NCBI GenBank assembly: GCA_004570425.1
Contig: SPQJ01000023.1
Span: forward strand, 1 to 64,000
DNA from: Bacillus sp. AZ43
GTDB lineage: Bacteria > Actinomycetota > Actinomycetes > Mycobacteriales > Geodermatophilaceae
Direction: 5' to 3'
Length of the DNA stretch: 64,000 nt
Position numbers and translations under genes: made by a program. Of this stretch, positions 53,405 through 62,369 are shown piece by piece. The stretch's first letter is position 1. Each line of letters begins with the position of its first letter. The notes beneath the pieces are model-generated. The model made no database searches, was not told the origin of the DNA, and was given only the letters and a program-made list of their open reading frames with translations.

Positions 53405-54442
53405 ATGACTCGCCCCCGCCCCCTGGTCCCGCGCGGTGATCCCGCCGACACCGTGAAGGTCGTCGGCGAGTTCGGCGTCATCGACCGTGTCCTCGCACAG
53501 GCCGGCACCGCCCGGGTGGCCCAGGTCGGCCCCGGTGACGACGCCGCGGTCCTGCGCACCCCGGACCGGCGCGTGGTCGCGACCACCGACGTCCTCGTGG
53601 AAGGCCGGCACTTCCGGCGCGACTGGTCGTCGGCTGAGGACATCGGGCACAAGGCCGCGGCGGCCAACCTGGCCGACGTCGCCGCCATGGGCGGGGTGGC
53701 GACCTCCCTGCTCGTCGGCCTGGCGTGCCCGCCGGACACCCAGACCGCGTGGCTGGAGGGCGTGGCGGCGGGGCTGGCGGCCGAGTGCGCACCGCTGGGC
53801 GCGGCGGTGGTGGGTGGCGACCTGGTCGCGTCCGCGGCCGACAGCGCCGCCGTCGTCCTCTCGGTGACGGCGCTGGGCGACCTGGGCGGACGGGCGCCCG
53901 TCCTGCGCTCGGGGGCCCGCCCGGGCGACGTGGTGGCGCTGGCCGGCCGGCTGGGCTGGTCGGCGTGCGGCCTGGCCGTGCTGCGCCGGGGGTTCAGCAG
54001 CCCGATCGCCGTGGTGGCCGCCCACCGGCGTCCCACCCCGCCGTACGCGGCCGGGCCGGGAGCCGCCGACGCGGGCGCGACGGCCATGTGCGACGTGAGC
54101 GACGGGCTGCTGGCCGACCTGGGGCACATCGCCACCGACAGCGGCGTGCTGGTCGACCTCGACCGCGGCGCGCTGGAGCGCGCGTGCCTCGAGCCGGCCG
54201 GCCCGTTGCAGCAGGTGGGGTCGGCCCTCGGCACCGATCCGATGGCGTGGGTGCTCACCGGCGGGGAGGACCACGCCCTGGTGGCCACCTTCCCGGCCCG
54301 CGCCGCCCTTCCGGTGGGATGGACGCCGATCGGCACGGTCCGCCGGGGACGGCGGCCCGGTGTGCTGGTGGACGGAGAGGCGGCCGCCGACGTGGTGCGG
54401 GCGGTCGGTGCGGAAGGGGCGGGACATGTGCACTTCGGCTGA
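53405..54442 (+). CDS. thiL: Thiamine-monophosphate kinase ThiL
   Basis: Phosphorylates thiamine monophosphate to the active cofactor TPP. The 345-residue protein has the ThiL/PurM fold: GPGDDAAVL (Asp-rich N-terminus), TTDVLVEGRHF, NLADVAAMGG, and MCDVSDGLLADLGHI. ATG 53405 has AAGGTGACGG upstream. Its 3' end overlaps the GNAT gene by 17 bases. Confidence 0.96.
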   Translation: MTRPRPLVPRGDPADTVKVVGEFGVIDRVLAQAGTARVAQVGPGDDAAVLRTPDRRVVATTDVLVEGRHFRRDWSSAEDIGHKAAAANLADVAAMGGVATSLLVGLACPPDTQTAWLEGVAAGLAAECAPLGAAVVGGDLVASAADSAAVVLSVTALGDLGGRAPVLRSGARPGDVVALAGRLGWSACGLAVLRRGFSSPIAVVAAHRRPTPPYAAGPGAADAGATAMCDVSDGLLADLGHIATDSGVLVDLDRGALERACLEPAGPLQQVGSALGTDPMAWVLTGGEDHALVATFPARAALPVGWTPIGTVRRGRRPGVLVDGEAAADVVRAVGAEGAGHVHFG

Positions 54443-54959
54443 GCGGACGGGCGCGCTGCGGGACGGCAGGGTGGTCACCCTGCGCGCGCTGCCCTACGAC
54501 GACCCGCTCGCGCAGTACCTGATCGAGGCGGTCCAGCAGGAGTACGTGCAGCGCTACGGCGGCCGGGACGCCGCGGTGGTCGAGCCCGGCGAGTTCCTTC
54601 CGCCGCGCGGGCTGTTCCTCGTCGCCGAGGTGGACGGGGTGCCGGCCGGGTGCGGCGCCTGGCGCCTGCTCCCGACGGGCGCCGCGGAGATCAAGCGGGT
54701 GTACGTCGAGCCGGCCTTCCGGCGACAGGGCGTGGCCCGGCTGGTCGTCGCCGCCCTCGAGGAGTCGGCCGCGGCGGCGGGACGCACCGAGGTGGTGCTG
54801 AACTCCGGCCGGGAGCAGCCGGAGGCGCTGGCCCTCTACGCCGACCTGGGCTACGGCCCCGTGCCCGGCTACGGCGTCTACGCCTGCGCGCCCGGCGCGG
54901 TGTTCCTGGGCAAGGCGCTGACCCCGCGCGCGGACGAGGAGTCGTCGTGGGCGTCGTGA
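54426..54959 (+). CDS. GNAT-family N-acetyltransferase
   Basis: A 177-residue acetyltransferase with the acetyl-CoA loop RRQGVARLVV (Q/RxxGxG/A variant; about 105-114) preceded by IKRVYVEPAF and followed by the C-terminal strand YADLGYGPVPGYG. Substrate unknown. ATG 54426 (AAGGGG upstream) overlaps thiL by 17 bases and its stop overlaps the kinase-like gene, so it is chained in the thiL operon. Confidence 0.88.
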   Translation: MCTSAERTGALRDGRVVTLRALPYDDPLAQYLIEAVQQEYVQRYGGRDAAVVEPGEFLPPRGLFLVAEVDGVPAGCGAWRLLPTGAAEIKRVYVEPAFRRQGVARLVVAALEESAAAAGRTEVVLNSGREQPEALALYADLGYGPVPGYGVYACAPGAVFLGKALTPRADEESSWAS

Positions 54960-55570
54960 CCGTGTCGGCGTCGTACGGCGCCGCGGGGGCCGAGGTCGCC
55001 CCCGCCGTCGCCGAGCGGCTGGGGCTGCCGTTCCACGACCGGGCCATCCCCGCGCAGGTCGCCGGGCGCCTCGGCGTCCCCGTGGAGGAGGCCGAGGCCA
55101 ACGACGAGACGGTCGTGCGCGGGCTGTGGCGGCTGGTGGCGTCCCTGGGCACCATGCCCGACCCGGTCGGCGCGGTCGTGCCCACGGCGGCGCTGCCCGA
55201 CGCGCGGGCCTACCGCGAGCAGACCGAGCGGGTGCTCGCCGAGATCGCCGCGGGCGACGGGGGAGTGGTGCTCGGGCGGGCCGCCGCGATCGTGCTCGGC
55301 GAGCGGCCCGACGTCCTGCACGTGCGGCTCGGCGGGTCCCGGGAGCGGCGGCTGGACGCGGCGGTGCGGCGTTCCGGACGGCCGGTCGACGAGATCCGGC
55401 GCGAGATGGCGGCCGCCGACCGGGCGCGGGAGGCCTACGTGCGGCACTTCTACCGCTGCGACCCGGCGTCCCCGCAGCACTACCACCTGGTGGTCGACGC
55501 GACCGCGCTCCCGGTGGGGGCGGTGGTCGACCTCGTGGTCACGGCCGCGCGGGCGCGGGGCATCGGCTGA
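54947..55570 (+). CDS. Cytidylate kinase-like family protein
   Basis: A 207-residue protein of the cytidylate kinase-like family found in actinobacteria. The start VTVSASYGAAGAEVAPAVAERL replaces a canonical Walker A, then FHDRAI, VVLGRAAAIVLGE and YHLVVDATALPV. Catalytic identity is unknown. GTG 54947 has GAGGAG 6 bases upstream; GTG 54956 would give a tighter GTGA overlap. Followed by a strong terminator hairpin. Confidence 0.85.
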   Translation: MGVVTVSASYGAAGAEVAPAVAERLGLPFHDRAIPAQVAGRLGVPVEEAEANDETVVRGLWRLVASLGTMPDPVGAVVPTAALPDARAYREQTERVLAEIAAGDGGVVLGRAAAIVLGERPDVLHVRLGGSRERRLDAAVRRSGRPVDEIRREMAAADRAREAYVRHFYRCDPASPQHYHLVVDATALPVGAVVDLVVTAARARGIG

Positions 55571-55577
55571 ACGCGAA

Positions 55578-55608
55578 GAACCCCGGAGGCCGACGGCCTC
55601 CGGGGTTC
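55578..55608. terminator. Bidirectional terminator between kinase-like gene and rpmB
   Basis: GAACCCCGGAGGCC (55578-55591) pairs perfectly over 14 bp with 55595-55608 around loop GAC. It lies between two convergent genes. Confidence 0.8.
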
Positions 55609-55624
55609 CTCGGGATGCTCGCTC

Positions 55625-55816
55625 CTAGGCGCGCACGACCTTGCCGGCGCGGATGCACGAGGTGCACGCGTTGATCCGGCGACGGTTGCCGGGGGCGATC
55701 AGCGCCCGCACGGACTGGATGTTCGGGTTCCAACGGCGCGGCGTGCGGCGGTGCGAGTGCGACACCGACATACCGAAACCGGGCCCCTTGCCACACACAT
55801 CGCACACGGCAGCCAC
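55625..55816 (-). CDS. rpmB: 50S ribosomal protein L28
   Basis: A 63-residue large-subunit ribosomal protein with both zinc-type CxxC motifs (CDVCGKG and CTSCIRAGK), the C+ form. Conserved HRRTPRRWNPNIQ is present. GTG 55816 has GGGAG upstream. In M. tuberculosis it lies near thiL and the FakA-like gene, as here. Confidence 0.96.
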   Translation of the reverse strand: MAAVCDVCGKGPGFGMSVSHSHRRTPRRWNPNIQSVRALIAPGNRRRINACTSCIRAGKVVRA

Positions 55817-55888
55817 GGTGGATCACTCCCAGAGAATCGTTCACAGAACGGCGGGGCACGGACAGCACCCGCAGTAAGACCGTCGGCA

Positions 55889-55894
55889 AGTCTA
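55889..55894 (-). promoter_or_regulatory. -10 box (TAGACT, minus strand) of rpmB
   Basis: TAGACT on the minus strand lies about 73 bases before the GTG, giving a 5' UTR of about 65 bases with a ribosome-binding site, unlike the leaderless DAK gene on the other side of this 174-base divergent region. Confidence 0.45.
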
Positions 55895-55978
55895 ACCGTT
55901 CCCCGCCGGCGATGTCGCCAGGCCCCTCGGACGGGGGTCGGGGCCGCCGCGTCGGCCGGACGTGTCGGCCCCCACGGG

Positions 55979-55984
55979 TACCCT
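55979..55984 (+). promoter_or_regulatory. -10 box (TACCCT), leaderless fakA-like gene
   Basis: TACCCT ends 6 bases before GTG 55991. Confidence 0.5.
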
Positions 55985-55990
55985 CCGCCC

Positions 55991-57610
55991 GTGGCTCAGG
56001 CGCTGGACGACGCCGCGGTCGGGCAGTGGTACCGGACCGCGGTCGAGGTCCTGTCCGCCTCCTGCAGCAGCCTCGACGACCTCAACGTCTTCCCCGTGCC
56101 CGACGGCGACACCGGCACCAACCTGCTGCTGACCGCCCGGGCCGCCGTGGCCGCCCTCGACGCCGAGGGGCCGCGCACCACGGAGTCCGCCTGGTCGGTG
56201 CTGGCCCGGGGCGCGGTGCTCGGTGCGCGGGGCAACTCCGGCACCATCCTCGCCCAGCTGGTGCGCGGGCTGGCCGACCAGCTCGCCGGCCAGCCGCCCG
56301 CCGACGGCCCGGCGTTCGCCGCCGCGCTGCGCAAGGCGGCCGAGACCGCCTACGGGGCCGTGGCCGACCCGGAGGAGGGCACCTTCCTCACCGTGGCGCG
56401 GGCCGCGGGCGAGGCCGCGACCGCCGCCGTGGACGAGGGGCGGAACGGCCTGGCCGACGTCGTCCGGGCGGCCGCGGACGGCGCCCGGGTCGCGCTCGAG
56501 GCCACCCCCGGGCAGCTCGCGGCCCTGCGCGAGGCCGGTGTCGTCGACGCCGGCGGAGCGGGGCTCTGCCTCGTCCTCGACGCCCTGGTGACGACGGTGA
56601 CCGGCGTGGAGCCGGCGCGGCCGCCGCTGGCCCGCCGCGACCACGGCCACCGGCACGGCCACCGGCACGCCGCCGAGCACCTGCCGCACCAGCCGCCGGC
56701 CGGGCCGGGCAGCGAGGTGCAGTTCCTCCTCGCCGACGCCGACGAGGACTCCGTCGCCCGCCTGCACGAGCGCCTGGCCGGCCTCGGCGACAGCCTGGTC
56801 GTCGTCGGCGTCGACACGCCCACCGGCCGGGAGTGGAACGTGCACGTGCACGTCGCCGACGTCGGCGCGGCGATCGAGGCCGGCATCGAGGCCGGCCGCC
56901 CCTACCGCATCTCGGTCACCCCGCTGGCCCCGCTCCCGCCGACCGCCCCCGTGCCCGGCACCCGCGCGGTGGTGGCGGTGGTGTCGAGCGACGGCCTCGC
57001 CGAGCTCTTCGGCGGCGAGGGCGTCCGCGTGGTCACCTGCGGGCCCGACGGCGTCACGGAGGACGACGTGCTGGACGAGGTGCTCGCCTCCAGCGCCTCG
57101 GAGGTCGTCGTGCTGCCCAACGACGGCGACCTCGTCCCGGTGGCGGCGCGCGCCGCCGCCCGGGCGCGCGAAGCCGGGCGCGAGGTCGGCGTCGTCCCCA
57201 CCCGGGCGCCGGTGCAGGGCCTGGCCGCCATCGCCGTGGCCGACCCGGCCCGCCGTTTCGGCGACGACGTGATCGCCATGGCCGAGGCCGCGGCGGCCAC
57301 CCGCTGGGCGGAGGTGACCGTCGCCGACCAGGAGGCGCTGACCAGCGCGGGCACCTGCCAGCCCGGCGACGCGCTGGGCGCGGCCGAGGGCGACGTGGTG
57401 GTCATCGGCCAGGACCTCGCCGCGGTGGCCTGCGAGCTGCTCGACCGGATGCTCTCGGCCGGCGGGGAGATGGCCACGCTGCTCGTGGGCCCGGACGACG
57501 AGCTCGGCGACACCGTGTGCCGGCACCTCGCGACCGTCCACCCGACCATCGAGGTCAGCCGGTACGGCGGCGGCCCCAGCGGCATCCCGCTGCAGGTCGG
57601 GGTCGAGTGA
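55991..57610 (+). CDS. FakA-like DAK-domain protein (fatty acid kinase-type)
   Basis: A 539-residue protein with an N-terminal DhaL/DAK2 domain (NVFPVPDGDTGTNL with the Mg-binding Asp cluster, GARGNSGTILAQL) and a C-terminal FakA-type domain (STAGTCQPGDALG, HPTIEVSRYGGG). FakA phosphorylates acyl groups with a FakB (DegV) partner; no degV gene is near. The linker carries an unusual His-rich stretch with seven His between residues 218 and 233. GTG 55991 follows TACCCT. recG follows after 4 bases. Confidence 0.88.
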   Translation: MAQALDDAAVGQWYRTAVEVLSASCSSLDDLNVFPVPDGDTGTNLLLTARAAVAALDAEGPRTTESAWSVLARGAVLGARGNSGTILAQLVRGLADQLAGQPPADGPAFAAALRKAAETAYGAVADPEEGTFLTVARAAGEAATAAVDEGRNGLADVVRAAADGARVALEATPGQLAALREAGVVDAGGAGLCLVLDALVTTVTGVEPARPPLARRDHGHRHGHRHAAEHLPHQPPAGPGSEVQFLLADADEDSVARLHERLAGLGDSLVVVGVDTPTGREWNVHVHVADVGAAIEAGIEAGRPYRISVTPLAPLPPTAPVPGTRAVVAVVSSDGLAELFGGEGVRVVTCGPDGVTEDDVLDEVLASSASEVVVLPNDGDLVPVAARAAARAREAGREVGVVPTRAPVQGLAAIAVADPARRFGDDVIAMAEAAAATRWAEVTVADQEALTSAGTCQPGDALGAAEGDVVVIGQDLAAVACELLDRMLSAGGEMATLLVGPDDELGDTVCRHLATVHPTIEVSRYGGGPSGIPLQVGVE

Positions 57611-57614
57611 TCGC

Positions 57615-59804
57615 ATGGCGGTGACCCTCGAGACGCCGCTGGCCCGCGTGCTGGGCCCCAAGACGGCGACGAGCATGGCCGAGCAGCTGTCCCTGCACAC
57701 CGTGCGCGACCTGCTGCGCCACTACCCGCGGCGCTACGCGAGCCGCGGGGAGATGGCCCGGCTCGACGACCTGCAGAAGGGTGACCGCGTCACCATCCTC
57801 GCCCAGGTGAAGAGCGTGAGCACCCGCCGCATGCGGCAGCGCCACGGCACCATCACCGAGGTCACCGTCGGCGACGGCGCCGGCTCGATGACGCTGGTCT
57901 TCTTCAACCACCGGCACGCCCGCCTCCAGCAGGGCGCCTGGGGCCTGTTCGCCGGCACGGTCGGCAGCTACCAGGGGAAGCTGCAGTTCACCCACCCCGA
58001 CTGCCACCTGCTCGACGGGGACGACGGCGACGACGACTGGGCCCGCGCCCTGGTGCCCATCTACCCGGCCAGCAAGGACGTCTCGAGCTGGGTGATCCAG
58101 AAGTCGCTGAAGCTGCTGCTCGGGCCGCACGGCAGCCTCGCCGGCCTGGTCGACGACCCGCTGCCCGAGGAGATGCGGACCCGGCACGGGATCCTCCCGC
58201 TGGCCGCCGCGCTCCTCGACATCCACCGGCCGACCACGATGGACGACGTCGAGCGTGCTGCGCACCGGCTGAAGTGGGACGAGGCGCTGATCCTCCAGCT
58301 GACCCTGGCCGCGCGCCGCCGGGCCGCCGCCCTCGAGCCGGGCACCGCCCGGCCGCGCCGCCCCGGCGGGCTGCTCGACGCGGTCGACGCGGCCCTGCCC
58401 TTCGCGCTGACCGAGGGCCAGCGCGCCGTCGGGGAGGAGCTGGCCGCCGAGCTCGAGCGCGACCAGCCGATGCACCGGCTGCTGCAGGGCGAGGTCGGCT
58501 CCGGCAAGACCGTCGTGGCCCTGCGCGCCATGGCGCAGGTCGTCGACGCCGGTGGCCAGGCCGCGCTGCTGGCGCCCACCGAGGTGCTCGCCGCCCAGCA
58601 CGCCCGCGGCATCCGGGCGCTGCTCGGGCCGCTGGGCCGGGCCGGCGAGCTCGACGGCGACCCCGCCGGCACCCGAATCACGCTGCTCACCGGCTCGCTC
58701 AAGGCGGCGGCCAAGCGCGAGGCGCGGGCCGACGTCGCCGAGGGCCGGGCCGGGATCGTCGTCGGGACCCACGCGCTGCTGCAGGAGGGCGTCGACTTCG
58801 CCGACCTCGGCCTGGTCGTCGTCGACGAGCAGCACCGGTTCGGCGTCGAGCAGCGCGACGCCCTGCGGGCCAAGGGCAACCGGCCGCCGCACGTGCTCGT
58901 GATGACCGCGACCCCGATCCCGCGCACGGTCGCCATGACCGTCTACGGCGACCTCGAGGTCTCCACGCTGCGGCAGCTGCCCAGCGGCCGGGGCGGGGTG
59001 TCGAGCTCCGTCGTCCCGGTGACGGAGAAGCGCGCCTGGCTCGACCGGGCCTGGGAGCGGTTGCGCGAGGAGGTCGCCGCCGGCCGCCAGGCCTACGTCG
59101 TCTGCCCGCGGATCGGCGACGAGGCGGGCGCCGACGACGAGCCCGAGGACGCCGACGGCGCCCCGGACGACGGCCCCACCACCGACCGCCGCCCCCCGCT
59201 GGCGGTCCTCGACGTCGCCGAGCTGCTGCGCAGCGGGCCCCTGGCCGGGCTGCGCCTCGACGTCCTGCACGGGCGGCTCACGCCCGAGGAGAAGGACGCC
59301 CGGATGCGGGCCTTCGCCGAGCGCGAGATCGACGTGCTCGTCGCGACCACCGTCGTGGAGGTGGGGGTCGACGTGCCCAACGCCACGGTCATGGTCGTGA
59401 TGGACGCCGACCGGTTCGGCGTCAGCCAGCTGCACCAGCTGCGGGGCCGCGTCGCCCGTGGCAAGCACCCGGGCCTGTGCCTGCTGGTCACCGAGGCGCC
59501 GTCGTCCTCGCCCACCGGCCAGCGGCTGGCCGCGGTGGCCGGCACCTCCGACGGGTTCGAGCTGGCCCGGCTCGACCTCGAGACCCGGCGCGAGGGCGAC
59601 ATCCTCGGGGCGGCGCAGTCGGGCAAGCGGTCGGGGGTGCGGATGCTCTCGCTGCTGGAGGACGAGGAGCTCATCGCCACGGCCCGGGCCGAGGCCACGG
59701 CACTGCTGGAGACCGAGCGCGGGCTGGCCGACCACCCCGGCCTGGCCGCCGAGGTCGCCCGGCTGGCCACCGACGAGCGCGCCGAGTGGCTGGAGAAGGC
59801 GTGA
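57615..59804 (+). CDS. recG: ATP-dependent DNA helicase RecG
   Basis: Branch-migrating helicase for stalled forks and Holliday junctions. The 729-residue product has an N-terminal wedge/OB domain, Walker A QGEVGSGKTV (about 291-300), the DEQH-type VVVDEQHRFG (about 404) and the C-terminal helicase motif RGRVARGKHPG. A Asp/Pro-rich acidic insert (about 500-520, DDEPEDADGAPDD) interrupts the C-terminal helicase lobe. ATG 57615 lies 4 bases after the FakA-like stop. Confidence 0.96.
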   Translation: MAVTLETPLARVLGPKTATSMAEQLSLHTVRDLLRHYPRRYASRGEMARLDDLQKGDRVTILAQVKSVSTRRMRQRHGTITEVTVGDGAGSMTLVFFNHRHARLQQGAWGLFAGTVGSYQGKLQFTHPDCHLLDGDDGDDDWARALVPIYPASKDVSSWVIQKSLKLLLGPHGSLAGLVDDPLPEEMRTRHGILPLAAALLDIHRPTTMDDVERAAHRLKWDEALILQLTLAARRRAAALEPGTARPRRPGGLLDAVDAALPFALTEGQRAVGEELAAELERDQPMHRLLQGEVGSGKTVVALRAMAQVVDAGGQAALLAPTEVLAAQHARGIRALLGPLGRAGELDGDPAGTRITLLTGSLKAAAKREARADVAEGRAGIVVGTHALLQEGVDFADLGLVVVDEQHRFGVEQRDALRAKGNRPPHVLVMTATPIPRTVAMTVYGDLEVSTLRQLPSGRGGVSSSVVPVTEKRAWLDRAWERLREEVAAGRQAYVVCPRIGDEAGADDEPEDADGAPDDGPTTDRRPPLAVLDVAELLRSGPLAGLRLDVLHGRLTPEEKDARMRAFAEREIDVLVATTVVEVGVDVPNATVMVVMDADRFGVSQLHQLRGRVARGKHPGLCLLVTEAPSSSPTGQRLAAVAGTSDGFELARLDLETRREGDILGAAQSGKRSGVRMLSLLEDEELIATARAEATALLETERGLADHPGLAAEVARLATDERAEWLEKA

Positions 59805-59811
59805 GAAAGGA

Positions 59812-59860
59812 CCCCGTCCTCCTCATCCCTCGCAGGCTCGGGACGAGCCTCTGGACGGGG
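59812..59860 (+). promoter_or_regulatory. Nested hairpin covering the rsmD ribosome-binding site
   Basis: CCCCGTCC (59812-59819) pairs with GGACGGGG (59853-59860), enclosing AGGCTCG (59834-59840) paired with 59844-59850. The 3' arm of the outer stem is the only plausible ribosome-binding site of rsmD, which begins 2 bases later, so folding would occlude it. A weak recG terminator is the alternative. Confidence 0.45.
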
Positions 59861-59862
59861 CC

Positions 59863-60417
59863 GTGACCAGACTCATCTCGGGGGTCGCGCGCGGCCGCCG
59901 GCTCAAGGTGCCCCGCACGGGCGTGCGACCCACCGGCGACAAGGCCCGCGAGGCACTGTTCAACTCGCTCGGCAGCCTCACCGAGCTGCGGGGCGCGGCG
60001 GTCCTCGACCTGTACGCCGGGTCCGGCGCACTCGGGCTGGAGGCGCTGTCGCGCGGCGCGGGGACCGTCGTCTTCGTGGAGTCCGCGCCCGCCGTGCTCC
60101 CCGTGCTCAAGGAGAACCTGGCGGCGGTGGGCCTGCCCGGGGGGCGGGTCGTCAGGGGCTCGGTCCCCACGGTGGTCGGCGGCGCCCCGCCGGCGCCGTT
60201 CGACGTCGTCCTCGCCGACCCGCCCTACGCGACGCCCGTCGAGGAGGTCCTCGGCGTGCTCGGCTCCCTGGTGAGCGGCGGGTGGCTGGCGCCCGGCGCG
60301 GTTGTCGTCGTCGAGCGGCCGAGCCGGGAGCCGGCGTGGGAGTGGCCGACACCCCTGACCGGCCTGCGCGACCGCCGCTACGGAGAGGCCCAGCTCCGGT
60401 ACGGTCGCTTCCCGTGA
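59863..60417 (+). CDS. rsmD: 16S rRNA (guanine966-N2)-methyltransferase RsmD
   Basis: SAM-dependent methyltransferase acting on 16S G966. The 184-residue product has VRPTGDKAREALFNSLG, the SAM-binding VLDLYAGSGALGLEALSRGA (about 47-66), and the catalytic ADPPYATP. GTG 59863 is chosen from family length; its RBS GGACGGGG lies in the upstream hairpin. It overlaps coaD by 4 bases (GTGA). Confidence 0.95.
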   Translation: MTRLISGVARGRRLKVPRTGVRPTGDKAREALFNSLGSLTELRGAAVLDLYAGSGALGLEALSRGAGTVVFVESAPAVLPVLKENLAAVGLPGGRVVRGSVPTVVGGAPPAPFDVVLADPPYATPVEEVLGVLGSLVSGGWLAPGAVVVVERPSREPAWEWPTPLTGLRDRRYGEAQLRYGRFP

Positions 60418-60899
60418 GACGCGCCGTCTGCCCGGGATCCTTCGACCCGGTGACCAACGGGCACGTCGACGTCATCACCCGGGCCGCCGGGCTGTACGAC
60501 GAGCTGGTCGTCGCGGTGCTCGTGAACCCGGGCAAGGCCGGGTTGTTCCCCGTCTCCGAGCGCATGGAGCTCCTGCGCGAGGCGGTCGCCGACCTGCCCA
60601 ACGTCCGGGTCGACAGCTTCCAGGGCCTGCTGGTGGACTACTGCCGCGCCCACGGCATCCCGGTGATCGTCAAGGGCCTGCGCGCGGTGAGCGACTTCGA
60701 GTACGAGCTGCAGATGGCCCAGATGAACCGCGAGCTCGCCGCCGTCGAGACGCTGTTCGTGCCCACCGCCCCCCAGGTCGGCCACCTGTCCTCGAGCCTG
60801 GTCAAGCAGATCGCGACCTTCGGCGGGGACGTGTCCCGGCTGGTCCCGAAGGCGGTCGACGACCGGCTGCGCGAGCGCACCCGCCGGGCCGAGCCGTGA
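60414..60899 (+). CDS. coaD: Phosphopantetheine adenylyltransferase CoaD
   Basis: Penultimate step of CoA synthesis: dephospho-CoA from 4'-phosphopantetheine and ATP. The 161-residue product has the nucleotidyltransferase start CPGSFDPVTNGHVDVI (TxGH motif), ELQMAQMNREL and SSSLVKQIATFGGDV. GTG 60414 overlaps rsmD; its stop overlaps the next gene. Confidence 0.97.
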   Translation: MRRAVCPGSFDPVTNGHVDVITRAAGLYDELVVAVLVNPGKAGLFPVSERMELLREAVADLPNVRVDSFQGLLVDYCRAHGIPVIVKGLRAVSDFEYELQMAQMNRELAAVETLFVPTAPQVGHLSSSLVKQIATFGGDVSRLVPKAVDDRLRERTRRAEP

Positions 60900-61606
60900 C
60901 CCGCCCGCCGCGGACGCAGACGACGGAGGTCGTCTACCGGCTCTACGAGACCGTCGACGAGCTCACGACCGTCATCGAGAACGCCCGCAGCGTCCCGATG
61001 TCGGCCTCCTGCATGGTGCCCCGCGACCACCTGCTCGACCTGCTCGACGACCTCCGCGAGTCCCTCCCCGAGGACGTGCAGGCCGCCGGCGCGATCGTCG
61101 AGCAGCGGACCGAGATCCTGCAGCAGGCGCAGGCCGAGGCCGAGCGGCTCACCGGCCGCACCCGCGGCGAGAGCGAGCAGCTGCTGGCCGTCGCCCGCCG
61201 GCAGCGCGAGGAGCTCCTCGGCACCGCCCGGCGCCAGCGGGACGAGACGCTCGCCCAGGCCCAGGCCGACGCGGAGGACATCCTCGCCGAGGCCGAGGCC
61301 GAGGCGGAACGGCTGGTCGCCGAGGCGGTGGCCCACCGCGAGGCCGTGCTCGCCGACGCGCAGGCCCGGCACGCCGAGATCCTCGAGGCGGCGCAGGCCG
61401 AGCACGAGCGGCTGATCACCGAGACCGAGGTCTACCGCGGCGCCGTCGACCGGGCCGACCAGCTCGGCGCGCAGGCGCACGCCGAGGCCGCGCGTGCCCG
61501 CGCCGAGGCCGACCAGTACGTCGACAACCGGCTGGCCGACTTCGAGACCACGCTCGCCGACATGCTGAACGCGGTCGAGGCGGCCCGGACGGCTCTCCGG
61601 GAGTAG
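60896..61606 (+). CDS. sepIVA: SepIVA-like DivIVA-family coiled-coil protein
   Basis: A 236-residue protein with a short N-terminal DivIVA-like segment and a long coiled coil (about 75-200; EAEAERLVAEAVAHREAV repeat region) ending in a helical tail. Matches the position and plan of mycobacterial Rv2927c (SepIVA), a septum/envelope regulator. Not a canonical Wag31. GTG 60896 overlaps the coaD stop (GTGA). Confidence 0.88.
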   Translation: MTRPPRTQTTEVVYRLYETVDELTTVIENARSVPMSASCMVPRDHLLDLLDDLRESLPEDVQAAGAIVEQRTEILQQAQAEAERLTGRTRGESEQLLAVARRQREELLGTARRQRDETLAQAQADAEDILAEAEAEAERLVAEAVAHREAVLADAQARHAEILEAAQAEHERLITETEVYRGAVDRADQLGAQAHAEAARARAEADQYVDNRLADFETTLADMLNAVEAARTALRE

Positions 61607-61610
61607 CCGG

Positions 61611-61636
61611 GCGGGGCCGCCCCGGGGCGGCCCCGC
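61611..61636. terminator. Perfect 26-bp GC inverted repeat after sepIVA
   Basis: GCGGGGCCGCCCC (61611-61623) is directly followed by its exact reverse complement (61624-61636). Any hairpin must open a few central bases for the loop. No T tract. It separates the coaD operon from the promoter of the DUF177 operon. Confidence 0.5.
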
Positions 61637-61654
61637 CGGTCCGTCACCGTCGGG

Positions 61655-61660
61655 TAGTCT
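61655..61660 (+). promoter_or_regulatory. -10 box (TAGTCT) of the DUF177-rpmF-rnc-mutM operon
   Basis: TAGTCT lies about 70 bases before ATG 61732; the transcript would carry a roughly 65-base 5' UTR. No clear -35 element is visible. Confidence 0.45.
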
Positions 61661-61731
61661 TGTCGTCTGGTCCGACTGCCGGTGGTCCGTCCCCGGCCGG
61701 CCCCCTCCCACTGCCTACCGCGAGTACTGAC

Positions 61732-62367
61732 ATGTCTGCCGCCTCCCCGCCCCGCTCCGGCGCCGCGTCCTCGGACGCCCGGCGTCCCTCCGCCAACCCC
61801 TGGCGCGTGGACCTGCGGGAGCTCGGCCGCCGCGCGGGATCCATGCAGGAGCTCGAGCGCACCGCGCCCGCGCCGGACGACTGGCGCGTGGAGCTGATCG
61901 GCGTCCCCGCCGGCGCCGAGGTGCACCTGCGGCTGCGGCTGGAGTCGGTCATGGAGGGCGTCCTGGTCAGCGGCGAGATCGAGGCGCCGCTCAGCGGGTC
62001 GTGCGCCCGCTGCCTCGAGCCGATCGAGGACACGCTCTCCCTCGACGTGCAGGAGCTCTACGCCTACGAGGGCAGCACCACCGAGGCGACCAGCGAGGAG
62101 GACGAGGTCCGCCGGATCGAGGGCGACCACCTCGACCTCGAGCCGCTGGCCCGGGACACCGTCGTCCTGGCGCTGCCGCTCGCCCCCGTCTGCACCGAGG
62201 ACTGCGCCGGCCTGTGCGTCGACTGCGGCCAGCGCCTCGACGACCTGCCCGCCGACCACGCCCACGAGGTGGTCGACGCCCGCTGGGCCGGGCTGGCCGC
62301 CAAGTTCGGCACCCCTTCTTCCTCGCCGGGCGCCCCCGGCGAGAGCCCCACCACTGAGGAGAACTGA
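61732..62367 (+). CDS. DUF177 (YceD-like) rRNA-processing-associated protein
   Basis: A 211-residue DUF177/YceD protein, usually encoded just upstream of rpmF and linked to 23S rRNA accumulation. Conserved CARCLEPI and [13 protein letters not shown] cysteines could bind zinc. ATG 61732 is chosen over an upstream TTG at 61660 that coincides with the promoter. rpmF begins 2 bases after its stop. Confidence 0.93.
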   Translation: MSAASPPRSGAASSDARRPSANPWRVDLRELGRRAGSMQELERTAPAPDDWRVELIGVPAGAEVHLRLRLESVMEGVLVSGEIEAPLSGSCARCLEPIEDTLSLDVQELYAYEGSTTEATSEEDEVRRIEGDHLDLEPLARDTVVLALPLAPVCTEDCAGLCVDCGQRLDDLPADHAHEVVDARWAGLAAKFGTPSSSPGAPGESPTTEEN

Positions 62368-62369
62368 CC

